Notes: generated by a model not told the origin, from the sequence alone. A stretch of 64,000 bases of DNA from Acanthacorydalis orientalis (GCA_034766995.1 CM068318.1:32710956-32774955), one strand, 5' to 3'. Counted from the first letter of the stretch, positions 35,741 through 48,605 are shown. A program made the numbers and translations.

Positions 35741-36413
35741 AGTTATTTTGATACCAATATCATAATTGTTCGTGAAAATTCGTGTAACTTCGGATATCGT
35801 CGTTAATAAAAATTTAATACAAAATCTCTGTACATGAATTTTTAGTGAAATTTTATGTACCTTTTGTATTATATGTATACAGATATATATTTTTATATTA
35901 TCGGATAAATATGAAAATTAATTACAAAAAAATATTTATATTCGTTTTTTTAATTTACGAAATTTATATTCTAATAAAATATCTCCACGGCCATTATATT
36001 TTTCTAAATGACTTTTAACTGGATTTTAACAAAAGATTTGTCACGTTAACACTAAAGATAATTGTATTCTTTTTTGCAAAAAAAACGTGAATGTGAAAAA
36101 GTAAATAGAAATGATTTTAATGATTTTAGTAATAAATTATTATATTATGTGATTTATGAAATGATTTATATAATAATAAATTATTAAAAATATGATAAAC
36201 ATAATTTAAATGATGATTGATAAATATAATTTTTTAATAGTAATTTATTTGTGGGACTTCATCAAATTTATAAACATTTTGGAAAAAAATCATTTTTAAA
36301 ATGAAACTTTTAACTGAAAAGTATATTATTATTTAATGCCTTCATAAAAACCTTAATTTTTTATTATTCAAAAATATTAATATTAAAATATATTCATATG
36401 TGTGTATATATAA

Positions 36414-36416
<3 letters not shown>

Positions 36417-36461
<45 letters not shown>
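36417..36461. repeat. (TA)n microsatellite
   Basis: TA run. Confidence 0.95.
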
Positions 36462-36462
<1 letters not shown>

Positions 36463-37098
36463 ACATCAAATATATATTTACAAAAATATAATGTCCATAA
36501 ATTAACATAATTATAAATAATTAACATAAAAATTTCATTAATAATTATTATAATTTAATATTAACAATATTTTTTTATCCGTAACTTTAATAATCCTTCA
36601 AATTAAGTATTCTATGTCATAGGCACTACCATTAAATAGAGGAGTGAAAAAATTAGTTGATTAATTAAAACTGAGAATTTAATACTATATGTATATTACA
36701 TTTAGTCCTTTGATCTCTTTAAAAGTTATATATTTGTTGTCAAACATAAAACCTTTAATTAAATACGAAAAGTCTCCTTATATATTATACAGTATTGAAA
36801 ACGTATGTAATTTGATATTTTGGAAAGTAAATTTATTTTTTGAATATAAGTTTCTCTTAACAATTTATTTTACGTTGTATATTAATTTTTTGTACACTTC
36901 ATATCCTTTAGAAATAATATTTTTAAATAATATTTAAACATCCGTTAGTCGATTAACTTTTTATGATTTCATACTAATAACCTGTACGATTAAATTTCAT
37001 ACTAATTATTAATTATCTTGCATACACTACATAATACAATTACATCTTGAACGGAACCGATGAAGTTCAATAAATTATGTTATTTGATAAGCTATGTG

Positions 37099-37101
<3 letters not shown>

Positions 37102-37165
<64 letters not shown>

Positions 37166-37188
37166 CATATGTGTGTGTGTGTGTGTAC
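37102..37188. repeat. (TA)n followed by (TG)n
   Basis: About 62 bp of TA then GTGCATATGTGTGTG. Confidence 0.95.
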
Positions 37189-37849
37189 AATAATAATCAA
37201 ATCGTTTCTGAAGCAAGAAGTCTTGTCAAAATTAATTATAAGGTGTTGTTTCTATTTGCATCTGCAATAATATTCAACCTATATTGAATCGATACAACAG
37301 ATAATTTCGACAATGTTATTTTCGTAATAATTTGTATAGATAAGCTATAATTATATATAAAGGGAAACTACAATTAGATATTAATAATAATCAATGCAAT
37401 AAAATAATAATTATATTTTTAATAAAAGCCCAAAAAAAAAGAAATTGCAATTTATTTTCTCTGGTTTTATAACAATTATATAAATTTAAAGTGAAATTCG
37501 GAGCTGAATTAAATCTTAGTTTTATCATTTTAGAAAAGAATAAATTTTTAAAAATATAAATAGAAGAACTATGCATATAAAAGAATGTTTTAATATATAC
37601 TTATTAATATTAATTATAAAATACAGAAATAAAATATTAAAAATATGTATTTGTATCATTTTACATTACAAAAACCTTACAGTGAATTTTATATAAAAAT
37701 GTATTTTAATAGTGCCTTTTGTCATGAAATCATTTAAATCTCTCTTAAATATTTTTATGTGTCGAGGAAGATTATTTTGTTTAGAATTATTGGTTAAAAC
37801 GTAATTACAATTTGAATTCAATCTTATAAACTTGACCAAATGTTAAATA

Positions 37850-38077
37850 TTAGGTTAGTAGAAAAATAATTATGATTTATGATTTTCTAATTTATAAACA
37901 TTTTTTTCTTTTTTGATTTTCTCAGCTGTTTTACATGACCTAAAACTATTGAATGACTAACACCTAACTTTTGTGCAAGCTCTCGAATAATTATGCGTGA
38001 TTCTGATTCAATAAAAGCCTTCAGTTGGCCGCTATAAACTGAAAGGACACCCAGGACCTTCTTCATCTTCAAGGCTC
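37850..38077 (-). mobile_element. Mini-mariner copy 6, truncated
   Basis: Starts ttaggttagtagaaaaataa after TA. The minus strand reads ESESRIIIRELAQKLGVSHS and VKQLRKSKKK with the usual junction to the 3' end, so the helix-turn-helix part is present, preceded by LKMKKVLGVLSVYSGQLKA-like text. The other half, including the 5' end, is lost at about 38077 (after ttcaaggctc). Confidence 0.75.
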
Positions 38078-38317
38078 GATGAATCATTCAATAACTGTAC
38101 GGAAACTTTACAATGTTACCCGATTTTCGATTCGTATAGATTGATAGATATTTGTGGTTTAAGGACGCGTACGGAACTAAGATTACTTGCGCTCGAACAC
38201 GACTATAAAATAAACATATCCACGATTGAACACTTACATTAAAGTTACTTTTTATTTAAACTTCAATAAAAGCCACATTCTATCGTAAATTTAACGTAAA
38301 TTTATATGTAGATTTAT

Positions 38318-38323
38318 ATATAT

Positions 38324-38368
<45 letters not shown>
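38318..38368. repeat. (TA)n microsatellite
   Basis: TA run with one TAAATA interruption, directly left of mini-mariner copy 7. Confidence 0.95.
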
Positions 38369-38371
<3 letters not shown>

Positions 38372-38936
38372 GGTTGGTAGAAAAATAACTGCAGTTCATT
38401 GGTTTTCATTCAGTTCGTGAGGCATCTATTTTTCAAGCTTTTTTGATTTTCCTAGTTGTTTTAAGTGGTCTAGTGGTCTAACTGATAGGTAACTAACACC
38501 TAAATTTTGTGAAAGCTCTCAAATTGTTGTGCGTGGTTTTGATTCAACTAACGCTTTCAGTTGTTCTATATGAACAGGATGCTTGTGACCTTCGTCATCT
38601 TCAAGGCTCTCGTCCCCAGCATGAAATTTTTGGAACCACCATTGTACTGTATGTTCCTTAATAGCATTGTTTAGTTTACGAGCAGTTTCTAATATTTCAC
38701 CAATCGTTTTGAACCCATAAAAAAACTTGCTTTTATTTGCTTTTTTACCATCTTTAATTTAATGTCCTAACTTGAAGCAAAATTAATAAACCCAAAGTCG
38801 ATTTACCCAAAATACAGATCGAAAAAGCTCTTTAAAATGATATTAACATGAACACGACGAAATTACACTTTCATTGAAAAAAAATTATGTTAGAATTCAG
38901 AAAACAAAAACCGTAATTGTTTTCCTACCAACCTAA
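38369..38936 (-). mobile_element. Mini-mariner copy 7, extended junction
   Basis: Left end ataggttggtagaaaaataa after TA; right end ttttcctaccaacctaa. The minus strand shows in order KKANKSKFFYGFKT-like, ARKLNNAIKEHTVQWWFQKF, AGDESLEDDEG, ALVESKPRTTI and LGKSKKLEK followed by MPHELNENQ. The last piece corresponds to the WVPHELNE motif just after the DNA-binding domain of full mariners, so this copy keeps about 12 more residues than the others before the deletion. Confidence 0.85.
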
Positions 38937-40630
38937 TGTTTTTCAGTTTGCCTGATCTTGATTATTTTCCACTAGTCCTAGTAGTGAGGCATGAGTTAAT
39001 TTTTGCTATGACTGAATTTGACTTACGTTATCTTCAGAAAATTTTTGACTGGTCTTGGAGTATGCTTTGTACAATGTTTATTTTTATATAGTTATCCAGT
39101 ATTTCAACTTAGAATAAATATCGCAATTAATATTCCGGAATTAGTTTAAAATCTATGTGAAGACATCAAAAATCTAAAAAAATCATCGAAGGAAAGAATT
39201 TATGCGACATTTCTAAGATTCGCCTAAAATATTCATTAATTTACAATAGTTTAAAGTTTAGCTAAAAATTCCATCATTTCATGTGCAACAAGTCATCATA
39301 TTTTTAATTACCGGAAATAAAATTAATTTTCATATTTAGATAACATAAGTTTTATAAAAATTTTCAAAAAAATACTTTCCTTAAAATTGTTATTATTTAT
39401 TAATTAAAATCTAAGTAACATTTTCAGTAATAACGAAGAAGAACTATTTATAAATGATTCTGAATTGTTTTTAGTTTTTTTAAAAAATAAACCATCGTAT
39501 TATATTAACATCTAAAAAATAAGCAGTTATAATCGAAACGTGTAAATGAAGCTTATAAATATAAACTAATTATTTAAAATAAACACAAATTTTATAAACT
39601 AAAACGTACTGATTGATGAAATAAAAAAAAACGAGTTCTTTCATGTTCATCGCGTATCTGTTCAATTCAGCTTGGAATTAATGTTTACATTTGCATACAT
39701 GTTACAATTTTATTACAACTTGACAGCTGTATTGTCCAAAGTATTATGTACTTTCATAGCATATTAATTTCAGATTTTTGTTACTGTTACTGCAAATTTA
39801 ATTAGGGAAGTTTAACTCGCAATTATTTTAAATAGTTAACTTTTTCTTCTTGTTATTAAATAACGATTTTCAATTTTCTAATTATTACTTATTAAATTAT
39901 TTTTCATTTTTGGACATTAAATTCAATCTTATTTCATAAGTTATTTTATATCATAAACAGTAATTCTTAAACTACTTTAAGGATATAAAATTAAAAGAAA
40001 ATAATTATGGTATTTAAAATAAACTTAGTTGTAGATATTTTACCTTGATGGTCTTCATCCGTTTGTACGATCTAAGTTTCTGTTCTACACTATTAATTTC
40101 GACATGTATTCTACCATTCAATAAATTTTAGAGATTCTAAATTTTGTCTAAAGATGACATATTTGCGGAATAATTAGTAGAGAATAAACTCCCTGATGAG
40201 TCACAATAACGAAGATCATTAAGACAATATATGAAAAAGATCACGGGTATAAAAACATAATTATTCTTTTGTTATTAAATATTGTAGAAATGTATATCTT
40301 AGTAATAGCATCATTATATTTTTAAATTAATGTATGAATCAGTAATGAATATTTAAATAGTGTTTTGTCCGTTGATATTTAATGTGCATTGGAAAAATAG
40401 TTCACTAATTGCAACGAAATTATTGTTTGATAAAATTTCTTAAATAAAAAAAAATATTTATTTTGGTCTTTATTTTTCTTGTTTTAATTTTATTTATTTT
40501 TTTTTGTTTTTATTTTATTTAATTCATATTTTTTCATAATATCTCAAAATAGTGAAATTTGTGTTGAATTTCAAATATAGTTCTAAAAAAAAAAACGATA
40601 ATAGTATATTTCAATATAAGGAAGTATGTG
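38937..40630. other. AT-rich intron, nothing recognised
   Basis: No feature seen on either strand. Confidence 0.6.
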
Positions 40631-41212
40631 TTAATTTGGTAAGAATTGCGGTTTTTGTTTTCTGAATTCTAACCTTATTTTCTTCAGTGAAAATTTCATT
40701 TCATCGTGTTCATGTTAATATTATTTTAAAGTACATATTTCGGTGTATATTTTGGTAACATAGTCTTTGGTTTTTTTGTCAATTTTACTTCTAATTGGGG
40801 TACTGAATTAAACTACTGGGTAAAGATGTAAAAGAAGCAAATGAGAGCAGTTTTTGTACGAGTCCAAAACTGGTTATAAAGCAGCAGAAACTGTTTGTAA
40901 ACTGAACGATACTTTTGGTATAGGTACTGTTAAGGAACGTACGGTGTAATGATGTTTACAAAAATTTCATGCTAGGGATCTTCAGTCTTGAAAATGATGA
41001 AAATTTCTGGCATCCTTCTTCAGTTCATAACGACAAACTGAAGGCATTTGCTGATCTATAATCACGCACAACAATTCGAGAGCTTGCACAAGAGTTAAGC
41101 GTTAGTCATCCAATAGTTCTGCAGCATTTAAAATAGCTAGGAAAATCAAAAACGGTGTAAATGTATATGAATCTGAAGGTCACAAACTGTAATAATTTTT
41201 CTACCAACCTAA
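40631..41212 (+). mobile_element. Mini-mariner copy 8
   Basis: Starts ttaatttggtaagaattgcg (a few bases lost in the end) and ends tttttctaccaacctaa. Coding remnants in order: KKQMRAVFVRVQNWL-like, KAAETVCKLNDTFGIGTVKE, TIRELAQELSVSHPIVLQHL and LGKSKT before the standard junction. Same layout as copies 2 and 4. Stops throughout. Confidence 0.85.
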
Positions 41213-42088
41213 TGTTATTAATCCACTTTTAGAGTAAATTTTTATTTTTTTAAGCATTCTGTTTTACAATTAATATCAATTTTATTCATTTCTTAATTTC
41301 TCAATTTAAAAGAAACAGCTTGTTTCATACTGCTTTTAATATTTATTTTATAAAAAGGATTGTTTATAATTTTATATATTAACATGTAATGTAAGTTGGT
41401 ATTTATTATCAATTATTTTCTTTAGTATTCTGAGCCCTGATAATTTAAATGCTTCTTTTTTACAACATATATGTATATTGCTCTTTTTATTGACTCCAGA
41501 TTAATTTTATGTTTCTGCTTTTATATGGAAAAAAATGTTCTCTTTGTAATAGAGCATATAAAATATAAATAATTATTTTACATTTTTTGTGTTACTATAA
41601 TTTCAAAAATTATTTTAAGATTAACTACGGTATGCAAGAAAATTTATATATTCTAATATTTTCTATTCAGTACTTACTTTTTAAATAAATAAATTCAATA
41701 AACCATTCCAACCTGGCTAATTGGATTATATTTGATTCTAATTTGTGAAAATTAGAATTACCTTTCAAGTGATTACAGTAAGGTCAGACTTATCATATAA
41801 TCAGTCATTAAATAAGTTCCTAAAATATAACAGACCAAATGTTCTCTAAAATTTTAAGTCGCTCTCTAGAGGACAATACAATTAAGTCGTACCACTAATT
41901 TATTTATACGTAGGATATTTATAGGACTTAATTTTAAAATATAATAAGTCTTAACACAAATTTAAAATCTAAACATAAATTTAAACTAAGAATTAAATTA
42001 TGTTTAAATGTATAGTATTATGTTTACTGAATTCTTTAATAATAAAACATTTTTCTATATAAATAACAATTTGTTTTTATTTTTTCAG
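41213..42088. other. AT-rich intron ending at the acceptor of the 78-bp exon
   Basis: No feature besides the polypyrimidine tract before 42089. Confidence 0.6.
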
Positions 42089-42166
42089 TTACTTTCATGG
42101 ACTTCCTTCACTGAAAGAACTACCACCAGATATCTTCAATGTATACTTACCGAAATTGAAAATTTT
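42089..42166 (+). CDS. Lgr1: Next LRR exon of the same Lgr1-like receptor
   Basis: A 78-bp exon between tttttcag and gtaagt. Its first T completes the isoleucine codon split with the exon at 3791, and its last two bases TT are completed by the G opening the exon at 63782. The peptide starts YFHGLPSLKELPPD and ends YLPKLKI, without stop codons. It aligns by eye with the FSH-receptor stretch just before its TGI-containing repeat, with one extra residue, so no exon appears to be missing on either side. It is 38,223 bp from the previous exon and 21,615 bp from the next. Seen: splice sites, phase and the repeat pattern. Known: the exon architecture of the family. Inferred: orthology to Lgr1. Confidence 0.85.
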
Positions 42167-42261
42167 GTAAGTAATTTTAATTATTTTATGGAAAAATCAA
42201 CTCTATGCAAAATATTAATATAATATCGAGAAATGAATTTCATTATAGGAATATATAAATG

Positions 42262-42310
42262 TATATATACATACATATATATATATATATATACATACAT
42301 ATATATGTAT
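42262..42310. repeat. TA-rich tract with TACATACATA
   Basis: Imperfect TA/CATA repeat leading into the 142-bp tandem repeat. Confidence 0.9.
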
Positions 42311-42594
42311 ACAAAGGGGCTCCGCCCCCAACTTACTTTGCTCGTCAACCCCCGGGCCTTCATACTTGTCAATTATAAGCATGCAAATGTAACCAACTGA
42401 AACAATTAACATATAAAATAAATTAGTCCACGTCTTGAATTTGTATATATATACAAAGGAGCTCCGCCCCCAATTTGATTTGCTCGTCAAACCCCGGGCT
42501 TGTATACTTGTCAATTATAAACATGCACATGTAACCAACTAAAACAATAAACATATCAAATAAATAAGTCGACGTCTTGGATTTGTATATATAT
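42311..42594. repeat. 142-bp tandem duplication with GC hairpins
   Basis: Two units start at 42311 and 42453 (acaaagg(g/a)gctccgccccc). Each continues tttgctcgtcaa, cccgggc, acttgtcaattataa and aacatgca(a/c)atgtaacca, and ends cttg(a/g)atttgtatata. ggggctccgcccc folds as a short stem. The minus-strand frames here (RGLTSK motif twice) simply reflect the duplication. Composition is unlike the intron around it. Confidence 0.8.
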
Positions 42595-43530
42595 ATATAT
42601 ATAAATATATTAGTATGTCTATATAAGCCTTATTGAAGATAGATTATTTTTTGTAACGTGGCGTTTTATTAAGTTTTTTATGGATAATTTTAATTTCATA
42701 TATATAGAATATGTATGTATGTGTGTATATATGTATGTATGTAGATAGAAAAAAATATACACAATAGCATCCCAAAAACGTACTTAATCCAAACATGTTT
42801 CTGAAAAGATGAAAAAGAAGTAATGTTGGTACTTTAAGTTGGGTGAGAAGAGGGCACGTTTGAACCTCTTTTTCTTCATTATTAAATAAGTCATTTGAAT
42901 AAAAAAAACTAGAAGATCTTGAAAAATAGATTTACTATAATACTCTAAGATATTATATAGATTTAAAAGAACATTAAATTTGGTTAAAAAGGATAATAAT
43001 TAAAGTAATACTCTATGCAATTTTTTTAAAGCTCACAATAGGGATTGGCTTTTTTATTTGCATCTGAACACATTAATTTACATTATTTACGTGTGTGTAA
43101 GATAGTCAATTCGAACAGTTTTCATTTTTATATTTTCTTATTATGATTTCAGAATAGTTTCTAACATTGATTGATTTTAGAATTGTTTATTGTTAACATA
43201 TCAAGAGTATTTGTAAAATAAACTTTGATATATTATATTTTCCTCTTAGGAATATTATACAAAAATATACTATTTTATTGCTTAAATTTTACCAAAACAG
43301 TATTTAGATTCTTTTTGGAAATATATTTTACAACAATGTTATCGATAATACTGGCTAGAGGATTATCGAAATTATTTTCATCTGTTAAATTGACAGCATT
43401 TTTCAACAGAGCTTTTACTGTACAATTACTAAACATACATAAATCCATAAAATAAACTTGATCTTCCATATCTTTGTCTGTTTTCATATCTTGTTATATA
43501 ATAAATGTTTTCTTTTTCATTTTACACACC

Positions 43531-43655
43531 ACAAAACCAAAAATTTCTGATCAACGATATTCAGCATATTATTATTAATCATTTTTAATCGTTATTTATG
43601 CGCATGTAGATGGAAATTTTATCATTATCAGAGCACTAAAATACAGGAATATCAA
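43531..43655. repeat. Single arm of the AGAGCACC foldback family
   Basis: aaccaaaaatttctgatcaa, tattattattaatcattttt, atttatgcgcatgtagatgg and ttatcagagcactaaa follow the same order as the arms of 9973-10249 and 51373-51650. The second arm is not seen. Confidence 0.5.
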
Positions 43656-43880
43656 ATACAGAAAACAACAATATACCTCATCTTCTTTTGTATACATAAT
43701 TTTTCTTTTTTTCTACATTTCTTTATTGTTTTTTGTTCTTTTCTCTTATTTATTCAATATTTTTTATTCTATATTATTTTATTTTTTGAAGATTGTATCA
43801 ATATCCTCAATTATACGTTCTTTCTATTTTAAATCTTTTCCTCAAGATTCCCGCTTTTGAAAAAAAATAATATCTTCTAG

Positions 43881-43881
43881 A

Positions 43882-43926
<45 letters not shown>
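43881..43926. repeat. (TA)n microsatellite
   Basis: Pure TA run. Confidence 0.95.
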
Positions 43927-43932
<6 letters not shown>

Positions 43933-45252
43933 GTAGTACATTACTTTCCTTCTTATAGTAGAATTTGTGCTTGACTAATATTAAGTTTTATCTCTCCATT
44001 ATGAAAGTAATGTCAATAGATTCTTCCAAAAAAAATTATTAAGGGGTCAAGTTCTTCTCTTCTTAAACCTTTTAATATTATTTTTCATTTTGAATGCAGA
44101 TATATAAGCAAATTTGTCTATATCTGATAAATAACATATAAATGTTTACGTTCTGGATGAAGCATTTTTCATTTTTTCATAGTAACAAGTTTTACTTTAA
44201 GATAATAGTTAATATCAACGCAAATATTAAATCGTAGAGATAGGAGCGGAACAGAAACTTATCAGCATCGTATTTGTGTTTCCTTGCAAACAAAAATATA
44301 TCCAAATAACAATGAATTTTACGATTATCAATGAGTACTTATAGGTGATTCATCAAGATGCATTTTTATTTTGTATTTAATAAAAAAAAATAAGACTAAA
44401 AATGTAAACTTTCAAATGGTACATTTATTTTCCAGCATCACTTTTGTAAATGTATTTCCTTTGACTTGTACCAAGTTTCTTTATTCAATCAATGAAGAAA
44501 TCTCTTATTCGTTTCTCTAGCGAATCAATCACGATACAGTTAATTCGATAGTCAGAATCAAAACTATTTATGATTTTTATTTATTCTTAGCACCAAATTT
44601 GATCTCAACTGTTGATATTTTGGCTTTTTAACCAAAAGAATGCTTCTGTGAAAGTGTGACTAGGAAAAATACCAGATTTTTTCAGTAATGGTATGAAAAA
44701 AAATTGTTATATATTTAAAATAGTGATAATTATTTTCAAAAATAGTTTAAATGTTTTCCTCGAGCGATTTTTTTTGTTACATTATAATATTCCGAACCAT
44801 TTAAAATTCATATACATTTTTTTATACAGTCTTCGTATATATAATTATAATTAAATTTTTGTATAATATTTCAACAAATTTATATATCCACTAATATTTA
44901 TAAATAATTGAACAAAATTTTGTTATCAAATGTTTATATTTTTTTAAATTCAAATTAACGGGTTTTTTCATAAATTATATAATTATGATATTAATTTTTT
45001 AAATATTAATATTTAAAAAGAAATTTACAACATTTTTTTGTGTAAAAGTACTAAATAATTTATTTTTACAGATCAAATATATACAAACTGTTATTATTTT
45101 ACTTCAATGCACGGTAAAAAAATATATATGTTTATAGCGAATTTTATTATTTAGAAATTATGTATATTTAAATTTAAATATTAAAAGGAATATTTGAAAA
45201 TGTTATGTTTTAATATTTTCTTTAGCTTTAATTTTTATCATTTTTTGAAAAC

Positions 45253-45255
<3 letters not shown>

Positions 45256-45326
<71 letters not shown>

Positions 45327-45327
45327 A
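45256..45327. repeat. (TA)n microsatellite
   Basis: About 70 bp of TA. Confidence 0.95.
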
Positions 45328-45623
45328 AGGTCTATGTTGCATTTCTTTTTGTTAGGCTGAATTTGTCGTTCTTGCAAAAAAGCAGAATATTTTAACATAG
45401 ATTACACTGCCGTGGTGATGTCGTGTCAAAACGTTATTGTTCACTGAAGTATAATAGATCGTGATCTGATTGAAAATGTGTCACATAAAAAGATTCTTAG
45501 AAAAAATGTTAAGTATTTTAAGGCTTTTATTTCTTCTAATTTTGGTACATTTCTTCTACATTAAACAAGAAATGAAACATTTTTTTACATTGTAGATATC
45601 AATACATTAAAGATTTACATATA

Positions 45624-46905
45624 CGAGGGTCGTTTGATAAGTATGGTAAAAAAGCAAGTTAAACATCGTTTTTTGGAAAAAAAAATTATTTTATTTCTCA
45701 ACATAGTCTCAATTGAGGACTATACACTTGGTACAATGAGTTTTAATTTTTTTATTCTGTCGGAGAAGTAGTTTTCCTAAAAATCTGCAAAATATGCATT
45801 GACGGCGGCGATAACATCCTCATTCAACGAGAATTTCTTCCCACCGAGCCTAATTTTCAAATTTTGGAAGAGAAATAATTCGCACGAAGCCAAATTCGGA
45901 GAATAGGGTGGATAATGAAATTAAAAGCCTAATTTGTGCAATTTTTCCATTGCGATGGTCGATTTGTGGGACGGCGCGTTGTATTAGTGAAAGAGTACTT
46001 TTTTATGCGCTAAACTCGGTTGTTTTTTTTCAGCTGTTCTTTCAAACGATCCGATAATATTGCATAATATGCTCTTGTTATTGTTTTTCTCTTCGTTAAG
46101 TAGTTGATCAGGTTGATTTCTCGGGAATCCAAAAAAACTGTCCATCACCTTTCCAGCTGACAAAACGGTTTTCGTCTTCTTCGGTGCACTTTCACCAGTC
46201 GTCTACTGATGTGACTACTTCTTCAATTCAGGTGTGAAGTGGTAGATCTATGTTTCATCCATATTGTAAAATCGATGTAAAAAGGCCTACAGATTGCGAT
46301 TAAACATCGCAAAACACTGGGTTGAAATGTCTTTTCGTTTACGTTTTTGGTCGACAGTCAACAATCGCGGCACCCATCGCGTACACAGCTTTTTTATGTG
46401 CAATTTTTCGTTCAAGATATTGCGTACTTATTCAGTTGAGTTGTCTACAGTCTCAGAAATCTCATGTATTTTCACTATGCCGTCTTTCATAACGATATCA
46501 TGAATTTTTTCAACTATATCCGACGTGGTGATTTCAACTGAGTGTTTAAAGCTCGCTTTATCATTAATACATGATCGGCCACGTTTACGTTAATTTATCC
46601 AGAAATAAACAGTCTTCAAGGCTGATGCAGTGTCCCTATGAACTTCATCCAACTCCGCTTTGATTTGGGTGGTCGTCCACTTTTTCGAATAAAAATGTTT
46701 TATCACTCCACGGAATTAGTTTTTTCCATTTTTACAACTTCTACAATGCTCACTTCAAACATCTGTAGAAAGTGAAAAAAGCGTCTCTTCTGTCTTATAT
46801 TTCACCTATGTTAGTTTGAAAACTGACACTTGATATTCGCGACGTTCCCAATTAAATGGTGACGCCGTCTCATGGAAATTTAACAAACTTATCAAACGAC
46901 TGTCG
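45624..46905 (-). mobile_element. Full-length dead mariner with CGAGGGTCGTTTGATAAGT ends
   Basis: Ends cgagggtcgtttgataagta and, inverted, cgacagtcgtttgataagtt lie between TA dinucleotides (45622-45623, 46906-46907); 1,282 bp, full mariner length. The minus strand carries, in order, FYNMDET followed by a stop, IYHFTPELKK, APKKTKTVLSAGKVMDSFF, a broken KKVLFH*YNAPSHKSTIAM, PPYSPNLA and LFLFQNLKIRLGGKKF, then EDVIAAVNAYFADF. The second catalytic aspartate is replaced and the third region reads CELFLF instead of SDYFLF. Stops throughout, so inactive. A 3' end of the same family lies at 55350-55618. Confidence 0.85.
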
Positions 46906-47757
46906 TATCTCTACAATTTGATTTTGAATTTAAGCACACACATTGATAGAAAAATTGATAGACTGGATTTGGTATAAATTTATAGAATTTTTCTCAAAAA
47001 AGATTAGAGATACTCTATTTCATCAAGTAAGTTACACTATTGGGTAGTTCTTTTATCAACTGTATTATTCTTTTTGTAAATTTATTAATACAGTAATTCA
47101 GTTGTGAAAATGTCATTGACTAAAATGCATTTAATCGTATAACCTGTATTAAATATTTTAAAAAAACTTAAAACTTACAAGAAGAAAAAAAGAAGGAAAC
47201 ATTCCAAGTTCTGTGAAATCTGTTTCTATGAAAAAATTATTAACACGAGATTTATTGTTTGATTTGTTGTAAGAGTAAAAGTTTGTATTTGGAACTGTTC
47301 ATGTTCTATAGACATTTATTAGTATTTAATTTAAAATTTTTCTTTTTATTAAATATTTGTTGACATTTTCTCAATTTAATAAATAAAAAAAATAAATACA
47401 TTAATTTTTTTAACTTATAGTACTGACTTCAATTTAACAGAATTGAAAAAATCTAGACAGGGAACTCAGTCTTAAAATTAAAAGACTAAAAAAGTAATTT
47501 CTGTAGAGACCAGTTTACTCTCAATGATTCTGCTCTGCACTCTTCTTTTTTCATCTGAGACTCCTGTCTGTTTTTATATCTATTTTATTCTTTTCCTTAT
47601 TTTTTCTTCTTATTATTCCTAACATGTATATTTCCATACTTCTCTATGATTGGTGTCTGAATGATTTTGGTGTTAAGCACCCAGTTTCGCTGCCGTAGGT
47701 AAGGACTGGTATAATACATTGATCAAATACTTGTTTCTTCAAACAGAGTGGGATTGT

Positions 47758-47759
<2 letters not shown>
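46906..47759. other. AT-rich intron, possibly a short LINE scrap
   Basis: 47520-47755 contains tcttcttttttcatctgaga, ttttcttcttattattccta and gtgttaagcacccagtttcgctgccgtag-like text of more mixed composition, reminiscent of antisense LINE coding sequence, but no motif is firm. Confidence 0.35.

Positions 47760-47838
<79 letters not shown>
47760..47838. repeat. (TA)n microsatellite
   Basis: TA run with one TAGATACATA interruption, left of the foldback element at 47839. Confidence 0.95.
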
Positions 47839-48041
47839 GGTAGTTCAATTTATGCTTCTACTTGAAAGTAGTAAAAAATAGCAAAAATTAAAAAAAAATC
47901 ATGTTATTACTTACTATTTTAGTTCAATTGAACACTAAAATACGATTGAAATAAAATGTTTTGTAAATAATAACATGATTTTTTTTAATTTTTGCGTTTT
48001 TTTTAATACATTCATGTGGAAGCGAAAATTGAACCACCCTC
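47839..48041. mobile_element. 203-bp foldback MITE (family T, copy 2)
   Basis: Left arm ggtagttcaatttatgcttc and right arm inverted gagggtggttcaattttcgc; inside them aaaaattaaaaaaaaatcat and the mirrored atgattttttttaatttttg form a long stem around attgaacactaaaatacgat. Flanked by TA on both sides. The same family is at 33397. Confidence 0.75.
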
Positions 48042-48602
48042 TATATATTAAAATTCAAACAAACTAAGAAATGAACAGCTAGTAATTTTCACACTTAATA
48101 ATTATTTAACACTTTAAATTGATTATAACTTAATTTATTTATACAACCGGCAGTAATAAGTTTTTGTATCAATCAGTGCGTTACACTTCCTCGTATAGAA
48201 CGCTCAAGGCAATCATTATTTCTCCCGAGTAACTACAGTCTCTGATATAAATCATTTATAAGTTAAAACCTGTATATCGTTTGAATTTAAAGTTAAAATA
48301 GAGATATCTTTTAGTTATCTTCGAACATATTTTATATTCTGATAATTTGTTTTTCAAACTTAACGAATAGTTAAAAAAACAAATAAAGTAAGAAAAGTGT
48401 AAAAAAACATTACTTGATAATTTGCATTCGATATAAAAATCAGATATATTTTTACTACAGCTTGTTCAATTAATGAAAAATGTATACATTAAAATTTTAT
48501 CACTGATCTTTGCTGAAAATCATATACTTAATAACAACATATATAATAAAGAATACAGTCTTAAAAATGTACCAGCACTAACATGTACACGAACACACAC
48601 AC

Positions 48603-48605
48603 ATG

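Larger units (their letters stand above)
35741..37849. other. AT-rich intron with two TA tracts
   Basis: Outside the tracts at 36417 and 37102 no feature. The 82-aa frame at 36689 is AT-driven (Y, I, F, L, N rich) and unlikely to be a gene. Confidence 0.55.
3866..42088 (+). other. Giant phase-2 intron of the Lgr1-like gene (38,223 bp)
   Basis: Bounded by donor gtaagc and acceptor tttttcag; the codon split across it (AT|T) reads isoleucine and the LRR continues. It is filled with mobile elements listed separately. I found no other exon in it, and the peptide continuity across it implies none is needed for this transcript. Confidence 0.8.
42595..45255. other. AT-rich intron with one foldback arm and one TA tract
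   Basis: Besides 43531-43655 and 43881-43926 nothing recognised. Overlapping 70-76 aa frames at 43225-43487 on both strands lack any family resemblance. Confidence 0.55.

Noticed and set aside
36689..36937. 82-aa plus-strand frame
   Set aside because: Composition dominated by AT-coded residues, no splice sites that join the Lgr1 frame, no homology recognised.
42311..42594. CRISPR-like direct repeats
   Set aside because: Only two long units of 142 bp without spacers, in a eukaryotic intron; a plain tandem duplication.
46294..46503. 69-aa plus-strand frame
   Set aside because: Antisense to the mariner at 45624-46905.
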